Source of the DNA: Ifrita kowaldi
Taxonomy: Eukaryota > Chordata > Aves > Passeriformes > Cinclosomatidae
DNA length: 64,000 bases
Assembly: GCA_013398055.1 (NCBI GenBank)
Contig: VZRS01000311.1
Location: forward strand, 138,015 to 202,014
Direction of reading: 5' to 3'
This document shows positions 23,801-34,895 of the stretch, piece after piece. Within the stretch, counting starts at the first letter, position 1. Each line of letters starts with the position of its first letter. Below the pieces are notes generated by a model. It was not told where the DNA came from, ran no database searches, and saw only the letters and a program-made list of their open reading frames with translations. The translations under genes were made by a program, and so were the position numbers.

Positions 23801-26800
23801 AGCCTTCCTTTGCAGAGGCACCTAACATATTGCTCTGCTAATAGGTAGTTCTGCAGGTAGTTACTTAGCTTTTAAATGACTTCAAGAGACTCTGCTGTAT
23901 TTCAGACAAGGGAAAACACACAGTTGCCAAAAAAAATTGTTAGTTAGCTCAGTTTACTAAAGTCCGGGGTAATTATTCTACCACAAATGTCTCTTTTATG
24001 CTAAAAATCTCAGGTGAAACCAGATAGCAGAAATAAAAAGAACATACCATGTTTCATTTCAATAACGGGCAGATCGAACAGCTGCTGGACTAAACTCAAA
24101 TGGATCTTGCCATCACAGAGGAGAACATCTTTTGTTTCTTCAGTAACTGATCCATTTGAAAAGCTTTTCTTCATATGCATGTATATAAGAGAAAAAATCT
24201 TGTTAATGGCTTAGACATTGAGTCCAAGTTATTATAACCATTCCTCTGCTCTTATTCCATTAAGTTCTTTAGTTATTTTGGCTTTTCTTTGTCTGTCTTT
24301 CCTACGGTTTATAGATGACATCATCATGCAGGGCCATTCTAAGCACAATCTCACAGTCCCATGTGAGTAGGATGAAAATGCCTCTTTGGTTTTTGCTTTG
24401 TGAGTTTCTGCAGCTCAAAGCTGCCTCAGTCCTGTATGTGAACTGTCCTGGGGTGTGCATCTGTGCATCTGTTGGGCCTCCCTGCCTGAAGCCAGTTCAG
24501 TGGAAGGGAATGTATCATACCTGGAATAACATTGTTCCAGATGCTGCCAGAGTAAATGAGTACTCTGCTCAGTTTCAGCAGTATGTGTGGGTGGGTGGGC
24601 AGCTATTCCACCCTGGTAAAATAACCTCAGGGTTATTTTGGCACAGGAAGTATTGCAGAGAGACTGGACATAGCAACAGTCTCTCTGAAAAGCTGTAACA
24701 GAAAGGTAGCTTGGGAATCCTGTGACTTGCTTTGAGAGAGAGGGAATGTATGGATTTACAGCCCTGGAATTTGCTCTGATATTCACTGAAACAACACACT
24801 TGAATATAAAGGTGGCTTGTTTGTGCCTCATGAAATTTAGGTGGTCCCCAGAATCAACATCTTTGTGTTTCATCATTCTGGTTACTGCAAGGTGCGAGGA
24901 CACAAAATAGTTGACCTGCTATGGAGTCATGGAGTGGATATATATTTGAATTTACATTTTCCTGTCTGCTATCATTTGAAAGTCCTTTTAACATTGAAAA
25001 TTTTCCAATGACTCATTGTCATTATGAAATAGATGTGAATGAGACACTTTCTTCTAAATAATATTGCTATACTTTGTCCTGTGAATTTCATTTTGTTCTT
25101 TCCATGCTTTCTCCCTGTGTAGTTCCATGTGTTATGTTTTGCTTTATTTCTTTTTCTTTGGCATCTTTATGTTTGCAATACCCTCAGTTTTTACGTATTT
25201 GTTATGTGAATAAACAGTCTATTTACCCAATTTTCTAGACCCTTTTGTTTTGTACATTCAAAGGGATCCAAGGTAATATTTTAGAATGGGTTGAAAGGAT
25301 CTTATCTATCCTAACTCCTCTTCTAGTCCTACCCTGTCTGTGTCTACTTCATACCCTTGAATCTTCCTTGCTAATGTAAAACTTACAGTTGAATGAATTC
25401 ACAACTGCATCTTCTATTTGTGTGCACAGTAATCTAACCTTTGACTAAATAAATGCCTCTTGTAATGCTTGTCTTCATTTCTAATTGTGCTGTCTTTTGA
25501 CAGTTGCTCTCTCAGTGAACGTGTGCTTTTTTGCTGTGTAACAACCTTTCTAAATCAATCCCTTTCACTTTTCTGTACACAGTATCTGTGCTGTCATGCA
25601 ACCACGTTGGATTCTGTAAATCAGAATGTCTGCTGTGTGTTGCAAATGTCTTTTTCCCCACTCTGCTATAAATTGCTCATGCAGATAGTCTATGGCTGAT
25701 TGTTATTCATTTATTTATTATGATTGATTTTATACTAAGAAACACAAAAAAACCTTTCCATTAAAAATGTGAACTTTCCAACTTTCAAAGGTCTTCTTAT
25801 CTTTTCCCACATTCAAAACAGGCAGCAATTTGTTGCTGCATAATTAATAAAGGACATACCTCAGGAATGCATCAAGGAACTATTATTTTCTTAGTCATAA
25901 ACCTATAGCAACTTTTTGTTACAGCTGTAACTATATAAGAGTACTTCTTTGTTTTTTTAGGTATTTCCAAATTATGTAGTACTATATTCTATTGAACCTA
26001 AACACACCTGAAACTCAGTGGGCTGAATGCTCAGCAGTGAGCATGTGCTTTGCATAGGCATTGCAAAGGTGCTCTGCCTGTGCAGGTATTTGTGCAAAGT
26101 TTTGTCATTGCTGCAGATTGTGGACTAGCACATCTAACAACTATTTCATTTTCCTGAGTTCAGTTTGAAAGAGCAGTGTTTATTCAAACTGGAACTTCAG
26201 TTAATGAATTATAGAAAAAAATGGACTATAAATGAGACAGGCTCATTGCCTTGGCCCAAGCAGTCCATTTTTTCATGTAGATATGCTCCAACTCAAGAAT
26301 TATCAGAAAATAATCTAGCGCTGTTTCTCTTGACTTGAAATCAGTTGAATGGAAATGTATATTCAGGATGACTTTGTTCTAGTTTGCTTCCTACTTAGCC
26401 TTGCACATTGTTACTGGAACAGCCATTGGAAATAGAAGGCATTTTTGTATACACAAAACTGCACGACAACTATTTTTTATCCTAAACAGTTTTTCATGTA
26501 CAGAACTGAAAGATCAAGTCTTGGTTGTTAGTCTTTATCATCACTTGTGAGTGTTCACATGAGCTATTTTCTTTGTCTTTGTCATATAATTCTGTTTATA
26601 ATGATAAACTTCATCATCTCATACATTTATTTTTGACTTTTTACAAATTTTCTCAGGTCAAGAATCTTACTCTGTTATAATCTTCTAATTATTTAACCTT
26701 TTTGTTTAATTCTTAGTTTAAGTGATGATAATGTGCCTTCTCTTTGAGGAATGTGTTCACACACGTCACATCACAGATTAACTGATTTAAACCTGTACCT

Positions 26801-29800
26801 TCTTGTGAGGCAGGTAACTCTTAGTATCCCCTTTTTATAGATGATCTTACCATGACACAGGGAGCTTAAGAGATTTACTCAAGGTCATGGAAGTAATTTG
26901 TGAGAGTTAGAGGTACAATTAAAAGCTTGCCTTTGTACTTCTCACTTTCATGCCTTAACACAAAGACAATTTTTCTAGCCAAATCTAGATTTAATCTACC
27001 TCTTCCCAAAATCCACATCTGGTTTTGCTATGTTGTTATTTATCTCTAATAGGAGTTAGAGAACTTGAAATTCCTGGATTAAAATCCCTTGTGTTAGTTG
27101 CTTTATCCTAGAACAAAGTTTATTGGTAGGCTAAGAACATGTTAATCACAGAAGAAACAAATATATTTCCACATACATGAGTGTATTTTTTCAGATTAAG
27201 TTTCTTTAGTCAACTTCCTGCAGTATGTCAAGTCCAACTCTCCTTCGACAAAAATCCAACAAAAAGGAACGGTCAATTCAATAATTGTTTTCCTTCACCC
27301 GTGTCAGCCTGCCCCGATCAGATTTTATAGCCTATAAAGGGTGTTCTGGGCAGCAGCCAGCCCATCACAGCAGTGCCAAACTGTCTTTCAAAACTCACAT
27401 TTTGGATTGCAAATATGTACGAGGGGAAAATAATTTACTAAGGCAAAAAGGATTCCTGGATGAGATGTTACACACCGTATGTCTGCACAATAAATGAGCA
27501 TGCCTTCTCTCCCTGTTTTGAAGCGCACTGAGCAGTCAGCTGGAGCTGGTTCTGTCTCTTGACCTTTTCTTCATCCGTCTTGTATTTCCTAATGCACTGC
27601 CTACGCTCGCCTGCATGCTAAGGTCATCTTAATGAACTTAAATTCAACAACTGATGAAAAAGAGAAGTAAATGAGAATGTGCTACCAATCAGAATTGTTT
27701 TACTGACACTGGGTTAACGATCAGTTGAAGTCTGATTGTGTCTTTCTTGCCCATGGATGTCTAGGAATGTAAAATGTTTTTCAGGCTGGCTGAGACCTGC
27801 CAGCTGTGTGCCCAGTGCTGCATTACCTGCTGAAGGATGTTCCTCACTGATGTGCCCACACACTGCCTTTGTTCTTTTCATAACAATATTGTATTTTGGA
27901 TTCACAGTCATCTTGTAGTGACTTAACATATACAAGCTTTTCTCATCCTTGGTTGTTTCCAGCTCATGAATATCCAGTTTAAAGCAGAAATTTCATCTGT
28001 TAATCCTGGAATATATTACTATGCACTTTATATTAGTTCATTTAGTTCATTTCAACCTTTTTTTTTTTTTTTAATTCTAGATGTTAAATAATAGTAATCA
28101 ATTTAGAGGTGTGAAATCCTGATCCTTTACTGAAAATGTTACTGACTTTATGTCATATGCAGATTTTATAAGCATAACTCAGCAGATCATTAATGAAACT
28201 TTTAGATGAGCCTGGAAATCCATCATGAGAAAATCCACTAGAAATTTTTTCCATTTTCTTCTACATTACTGTTACTATTACTATCTCCCTTGCAGCTAAT
28301 TCCTTAACCGTCTTATTTTTCTTCTATTAATCCCTATTCTCTGCTGTTGAACAAATTATTTCCCTGGTGGCATGATTTCAAGTACTGTATTGAATTACTG
28401 GTATTTTAAATATTCTTCATCTCCTTTGTGTTAATAATCTGCTCTTTTCTAAGGGAAAGGTATCAGGTTAGTACATGCATTGCACAGTGAATAGTGCTGT
28501 AGTTGTCTAGGATTCTGTTTTCATTCTTTTAAACCCTTGATTTCAACTCTCTGTGTTGTGCTCCACTGGTGATTTCAGATTTGGTACCGTAGTACCCATT
28601 AGTCAGCTTGCTTTTACCGTGCACCCCATATTCATTGTGCAGGATGAGAAAAATCTAGTTAATTAGCTAGATGTGGGGGTTCTGTGCCAGAAGACAATGA
28701 AAAGATACTTAAACAGCTAAGGAAGAGAGCATTGAAGAGGAAGGAGAATTACAATTTACATTCAGAGTACTGTGTCTCATCAAGCCTCGTGCAGCATTGC
28801 CACAGGTAGTGTTCATTAGGTTTGGCAGCTCGCACTGCTCCCCTTCCCTGTCATTATTTCTACTGTTACTGTGATTCCTGCTTGCTTTTTCATCGATTCT
28901 GTTTTTATTGTGGTGGAGATATTGGTATCTTTCCTTTCCTTATGTGGGACATTCCAGTTGCAACCTTAATTAACCTGACAGAGAAGCATAAGCCTGTAAA
29001 ATGTTTACGCTGGAAGAGACCTGAGGTGCTCAGAGGTGCTTAAATCCCAGAGCAGTTTGCATTTATAGGGCACATCAGCATTCCAGGTGATGTGATGCTG
29101 GGATTTCTCTCCTCTTGGCTCCCTGTTAATAGTTCTGCAACTACTGTTTCATGGGTACTGTCATCTAAGATAAACCTTTTGTGCTTGTGCTTCCATGATC
29201 TTTATGTATGATCTTTACTTTCTTTGTGCAGTATGAAAACTTGGCTTCATTTTTGACATTGCATGTTCCTTTCCTTTTGCATCTGCATACCCAACAAACA
29301 AATCATCTGCTCTAACAAAAGGAATTGTGTCTCCTCTACAAACCCTGCTTCTCTGCTATTGATCAGTTTCAGAATGCTGTTGACAGAATTTGTTCATAAC
29401 AAATTCCTCAACCTTTGCTCAAAATGTTTTCCATGCATGAATCACACTTTCTCTTGACTACTGCAGGTCTTTCTGTTACAGTCATCCTAAATCTCTTCCT
29501 TCTGAATTTCAGGATAGCTGACTAGTTTCTTACTCAGGGGAGCAGCCATATCAGCTTCCTCTTCCATCATTTTCATGACTTACTTTCTATGGCTCAACCT
29601 GAGTCAAAATTGCCCTTTGGATTTCACAAAGGTTCATGGTCTTGTTACAGCTTGTCATTGCAGCCTGGTCTTTGCTCGCTTTACTGTGCCCCCCTTATAT
29701 TCCCCTTCTTTACACCATGTATTTCTACCAGAACTTTACTGCCATATGTTTGGATCCTTTCTGTTCATCTCCCAGATATGTGTAAAAAAAAAATTGTTTC

Positions 29801-32800
29801 TTTTATAGGTGACCTTGGCAATAAAGTTTCCCATAGTAAATTGTATGAAGGTACTATAAAAGTACAAATTGACTTGTATACAATTATTGGTGAGTACTAA
29901 GAAAAGAAAATCATTGTGACTAATTGCTGAAAAGATATTATTTCCTGTTTAATTATGCAATATATGCTCTCAGTGATTTAAACTTTTGACATAATACTGC
30001 TTGTGAGCAAAATGTACGAGTTTAAAGATATTCTTCAGATTAAGACAAATCTTATTTCTCTTGGAGAGGTTTTCCTAAATGACTTTAATTTGAGATCCAG
30101 ATTGGCTTTATTTCCACTGTAATTAGCTTTTAAATGAGACTACTTTAAATATTCTGCAGCTGTTTCTTTTCTGGGGGAAAAGGAGGATAAAAGTATCTTT
30201 TTGCAAACTGAAACAGAAAAAAATCTGTGACAGATCCTCTTTTTTTTTTTTCTTTTTAAATAATATCTTCTTATTTCATTTGTCTGTCTGCCCTCCCACA
30301 CTCCCCTGAATCACAATCCTGTATGTGATGAAAGAGCAATAATATTTGCTTTTCAGGGTTGAATGATCAAGTTACCTCTGGTGGCTGAATGCTATTACAC
30401 AAGTGATAGTGCAGTGACATTTCCAAAGTGTGAATGATCGTGGTTTTCTTCTATGGCTATGGGCTACAAGGAATGCAAATTCTGATAGCACTGCATAGAT
30501 CTGACTTCAGAGGAGTTACAGGCAGGCTTGCACTAAAAGGATAAACAAAGGTTTTGAAGACTATTAAGTGAGCAGACATTATGAATTATTAAGTAATAAA
30601 TGTTTGGTTTCTTGTTTTAGTTTTCTAAGCAGAACAGGAAATGCATATAAATATGTCAGTAACGCTTCTGCACAACAGTGTTCGTAATTGCTCGTTAGTT
30701 ATTGCTATATTTTTATTTATTATATTTTAAACTTTCATTTTATTTTTTAAATGCATAAATATGGTTATGCAGTTCTGATCATTATATTCTTTAGTACAAT
30801 AGATTTCTCAATCAAGACTGAGCCTCTGCTGTGCTGGGGATTATACAGACACTTAAGAAGACATACACTTGGCACAAAGAGCTGCAAGATAACAGCCATA
30901 TTATTGACTGGACTGCAGTGTTCCTAAAGCTTAGAATGTTTTCCACTGGCTGATATTTATATCATAAGGCAATAAAGCTATTTCCTGACTTTTTGCTCTC
31001 TGAACACAGAGTCTGGCTGGAACCCACAGCCCAGCTGGTCTCTGAGCTCACAGTGCACTAAACAGCTCCTGAAGGAGGAACAAGGTTCAGATGTCTGAAT
31101 AGAAACTAATCAAAACAACTATTTCTCTGAAAATTATTAGCTGCCTATGAAGCAAATATTTCCCTGTCTGTCTGTAGACCTTTTTGCCAAGTCTATTTTT
31201 CATTCTTTTTTGGCATCATGCTGTGATCCTGTTAGATTTCAGAAGAGGGGCTGAACTATGCAAGGCGTTAGTTGAGACTTCCCCAGGAAAGCTCTGTGTG
31301 TGGGAGGGCATTAGTGGCACTTTGTCTGAGTCATTATAATGCGGTGCTAGCAGTGCTTGCTGCTGGCTTAATGTGAAACTAACCTGTTCAGATAAATAAG
31401 ACTTCCTTTCTAAACATAGTTTTTCTAGCAGTATTTTAGAAGCACTTAGTTTTTTTGTTGTTGTTTCCAAAGAGAAAAAACAGGTTAACTAATTCTTACT
31501 TCTTGTGCAAGCAAACATGCACAGCGACTTCAGATCTGAGATTAATGTTACGTGTCACAAATAAAACTTCTCTTGGGAAAGGTTAATCCAATTGAATCCT
31601 AGAAATAGGGCTGCTTGCTAAATAAATAAGTTGATGTATGTTAAGAAATCAAAATTAATTTGAACATACTGGAGAACAGAAGGCCTGTTGCTTCTTGGCC
31701 AATAAAATCCTAAATTATTTAAAATAGACATGTTGCTTTTTCACCAGAATTTGTATAATGTGTTCAAGTTAAATTATTGACTAATTCAGATTGAAAGCTT
31801 TGCTTTTATCCAGAGAACCCAACATACCAGAATCTGCTTAAATGACAAGTAAACAATTGCTAAAAAGTAATGAATATGATTGAATTGAGTCACCATTCCC
31901 TTAATGAGTGTTTAAGGAGGGGTACTTAGATGTCTGTATGGATTCCTTTAAAATAAAAGGAAGTAAAATTTGTTTGAGAAATAAACACTTCAGCATCATC
32001 ACAATGCACTGTAATATTTTCACATAATGCTGCTTATGTTGCAGTAGATAAAAATGCATTTGTAATTGGCATCTACATCCTGAAAGGGACACCAGTTTTA
32101 TCACTACCATCAGCATATTCAAAAATCTGATCAGTATAATGTTAGTAATTCTGTGAATAATATTGAGAATAATAGATAGAAATAATTACCCAATCTACAT
32201 TCCTTAGCTGAAATTCTTATTGAAACCAGTAGGAAATTTGCCAAAACAAGGGTAGATAGGAACATGACGGTTTGACATTCTTACATTTATTTAATGAAAT
32301 CATAATTAGAAATTGATGGATTTGTTTGTTTGTTTGTTTGAGGGGTTTTTTTCAGAAAATTTTAAGAGATCGTATGTTTCACAAATTGAGTATGTCCGAG
32401 TCTGCAAAGAATAGTGGTGAGAAATCAAAGTAGAAATAAGCCAAATTCATGTCATGCCTATTTAAATTTTCCATAAATTGAGATTCAATACTTTGTTTCA
32501 GTCTTTCTGTGAGTCTGGCTATCTTCAGACTCTGGATTTGAGCTCAGGTTTAAATTTATTACATTTCTGGTGAGCTACTGTAGCCCCCTATTCATTGGCT
32601 TATCTCTCACTAAACTAAACTGAAATATAAGCTTTTTGTAGAATAACAACTCTGGCTCTGTTCTCTCTGACAGATGCACACAAAATCAGCCAGTGTCCAA
32701 GACAATTTGCATGATCAAAGAACAAACAGAGTAATCTCCCATGTGAAGTATCCTCTAAATTACCCACATCATCCTGAGTTATTGTTTCAATGACAAATTA

Positions 32801-34878
32801 TAATTCCATTTTAGATTACGCTTGATGCCAAACCTAAGTTACATTTCTCATGGGTTGATAAGAATAAACTGCATCCTCTTGATTTAAAGCTAAATAAATA
32901 CAAGATTGTTTAAAATTTTGGTTCCTATCACAATATTTCTAAGCTGACAAAATGTTACCTGGTAAGTGACATGCACGACAGGCGGTTCCTGGGAGCATGG
33001 GTAGGCTAAGGATATCCTCCTCCCGTTCCTAGCAAAGTCCGTGATTTCTGAAAGACTCAGCTGTAACTCATTGAAACTGCCACAAAGTCTCTCTAAATTC
33101 CTAGATATGTGACTCATTCCCCTTTCGCTTGGCAAATTGTTGTTTTTAGGATAATTTGATGTTTCTTGGATCACATTGAACTGCACTTTAGGGGATGTTG
33201 GTCTGCTGGAAATCCTGCTAGGTGATCCAAAACCACGAAGAGACACTGAGCGATTCGTAGGTTCAGCATCCAATGTTTCCAAGGCCACCGAGGAGTCACC
33301 TGGGAGCCTTTTTTCATCCAGGTCACTCACACTTGATGAAGAGCTCTGCTCATAACTAGGGCTCTTTACTTCTTCAATGAGTCTTCTCCTGCCACTCGGA
33401 GACTGAATAACTGTGCTTCTTGGTATTAACAACTCCCTGCTTTGAGGTTGGTCTTCTGTGGCAAGATTCTCAAAGAATTTTCTTTTTCCAGGTATATTAA
33501 TAGAGGATTCAAAATTATAAAACATATTCTGCTTAGTTTCAGGCAATGCTGAAGAGTTTTCTTCCAGCATCAATTCTTTAACCATAAGACGCATTATATA
33601 CCTGTCTGAAGTTGAAGATGGAATGAGATTAGGCTCAGGGAACCTCTGCTTGCCAATCAGAATCAATAAGAGTTTATCTGTTAAAAAGCATAGGCCCTTT
33701 GGTCTTTCATTTTTTTCCAGCTGGATTTGTTGAATGTGAGGCATACAGGAAGAGGTAACTGAATACACCAAAACAATATTAGAGGTATTAGAGGCCACTG
33801 CCACAATCTGAGCTCTAAGGTCAAAAGCCATTATATCAGGAACCAGAATACCTGGGATGGTGACTTTTCTGGTGGTCGTTACCTTCCTCTCAAAAGTCAC
33901 CAAGATCAAGTGAGAAGAATCTTGACCATTTGCTGCTGCAGAGTCTTTGCGTTTCAGAGTAATGAGAGGACTGGGATCAGACCGACGGTGGTTTGCAAGG
34001 ATATGGGTTAAATCCACAGGACCTGATGAAGAAGAGGCAAGTGAATCAACACCTGATCTATCTGAATCTATGGACTTTCTTCGTGTGTCCATGGAGTACT
34101 CCTCATCACCAAGCACCAGAGCAGAGTGTGAGATTAAAGAACCAGCTTCTGTACCAGACGGCACATCAAATGCAATGCCTGCATTGAAACCACAGATATT
34201 ATCTACAGGAAGCTCAGTAGCTACAGCAATTTGGAAATCCAGTGTGGCTTCTATAGCGCAGATATAACCTCCCACATCAAAAACTGGGCAAAAGGAGCAA
34301 ATATTTAGAGTTTTCTGAGCATTATCCCATATGTAGGAGTGCAGGGCACTGCCTATAGCAACTACCAAACGATTACCATCCTTAGTCCAGCAAGCACAGT
34401 GGATGAGTCCGCTGCTTTTGATCTCTGCCTTAACCCGTGTATTGTCAGTACGGACAGCATGCAAGACTGAAGCATCTCGTTTTGTAAGCACAGCCAAGAC
34501 CTCCTCCTTTGGATGCCAGACACAGCCCTGAGAAAGCAGGGGCAACGGCTCACCAACTTCACAAGTCTGAGAAATCAAGGGCTTTTTCTTCTCTGCACTG
34601 CTGTAGACCAGCTGCCAAATGCTTACGTGCTTTTTGTGCTGAACAGCGAGCAGAGCTGGGGTGTCTGTAGAGCAACATGGGCCCCAGTAAAGCCCATGAA
34701 CATGTTCAAATTGACCAACAATGCTTGAGTCTCCAAACTTCAGCTCTCCGTTTTGATAGTCTAAGGTAGTCAGTATCACTTGCTTCCCATCTGTCCAGGC
34801 GATTCCGTGCACAGGGTGGATAGCTTGATATAAAGCATTGAGGCCAGTTCTCAGCAACTTTGCCTTTCCCAGATCCAT
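20666..34878 (-). CDS. WDCP: WDCP family protein, copy B (full gene, three coding exons)
   Basis: A second complete WDCP-family gene. Coding exons 34878-32959, 24168-24048 and 20832-20666 join to 735 residues. Domain order equals copy A: WD-type N-terminal half, low-complexity middle with LDAEPTNRSVSL, likely coiled coil at about 584-621, and the C-terminal core across exons 2 and 3. By hand count the first 60 residues match copy A at 50 positions. Intron positions and phases are the same, so the copies arose by DNA duplication, not retroposition. The start is the ATG at 34878 (MDLGKAK), with A at -3 and G at +4; the frame has no upstream ATG before a stop. Its 5' side faces FKBP1B through a CpG island, the human arrangement, so by position this copy is the likelier WDCP orthologue. 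The tail after the core is short and unlike copy A or, as far as I recall, human. No frameshift or internal stop. Confidence 0.93.
20833..24047 (-). other. WDCP copy B intron between coding exons 2 and 3
   Basis: A 3.2 kb AT-rich intron from GTATG to TTGTAG. It holds the short tandem repeat at 21375-21434; no other exon or clear mobile element was recognised. Confidence 0.8.
21375..21434. repeat. 23-base tandem repeat, two and a half copies
   Basis: Units 21375-21397 and 21398-21420 begin CACCTTGA and share GATGATTTACAAA; a third partial unit (GATGATTTACAAAA) fills 21421-21434. It lies in an intron of WDCP copy B. Confidence 0.85.
24048..24168 (-). CDS. WDCP: WDCP copy B, coding exon 2 (121 bases)
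   Basis: The exon starts after ATATGAAG and ends CATG before GTATG. It enters in phase 0 and leaves one base, as in copy A, and is one codon longer. It encodes DVLLCDGKIHL and QQLFDLPVIEMKH, the family's C-terminal core. The acceptor has a weak pyrimidine tract, but frame and agreement with copy A fix it. Confidence 0.9.
26795..26945 (+). mobile_element. Probable MIR-type SINE relic
   Basis: The stretch resembles the old tRNA-derived MIR core: GTATCCCCTTTTTATAGATG, then ACACAGGGAGCTTAAGAGA, then ACTCAAGGTCATGGAAGTAA, ending with a diverged tail. The order and spacing fit MIR. The match is by eye only. Confidence 0.55.
32321..32340. repeat. (TTTG)5 microsatellite
   Basis: Five exact TTTG units in an intron of WDCP copy B. 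Confidence 0.95.
32959..34878 (-). CDS. WDCP: WDCP copy B, coding exon 1 (640 codons)
   Basis: ATG at 34878 to CAG before the donor GTAACA at 32958, exactly 640 codons (phase 0). It carries the WD-type region (TPALLAVQHKKHVSIWQL, HCACWTKDGNRLVV, YIWD) and the coiled coil. A tentative acceptor AG at 34897-34896 would leave a 17-base 5' UTR, like the 19 bases in copy A, though its pyrimidine tract is weak. Past the donor the frame runs 22 more codons to a stop at 32890. Codon use is AT-richer than in copy A. Confidence 0.93.
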
Positions 34879-34895
34879 CTTTTTAAGCTTTCTTT

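Larger units (their letters stand above)
24169..32958 (-). other. WDCP copy B intron between coding exons 1 and 2
   Basis: An 8.8 kb AT-rich intron, six times the length of the copy A counterpart. It contains a probable MIR-type relic (26795-26945), a T15 run at 28058-28072, a T12 run near 30240 and a five-unit TTTG repeat at 32321-32340. Several open frames at 24315-24910 on both strands match nothing I know. No CR1 with a clear 3' end was found here. Confidence 0.75.

Noticed and set aside
24315..24910. Open frames of 127 codons (plus) and 162 codons (minus) in the copy B intron
   Set aside because: No recognisable domain and no sign of splice sites; frames overlap on both strands, as expected from a chance stop-poor stretch.
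25281..25330. Possible very old CR1 3' end (AGAATGGGTTGAAAGGATCT)
   Set aside because: The following sequence does not continue as CR1; too diverged to support.
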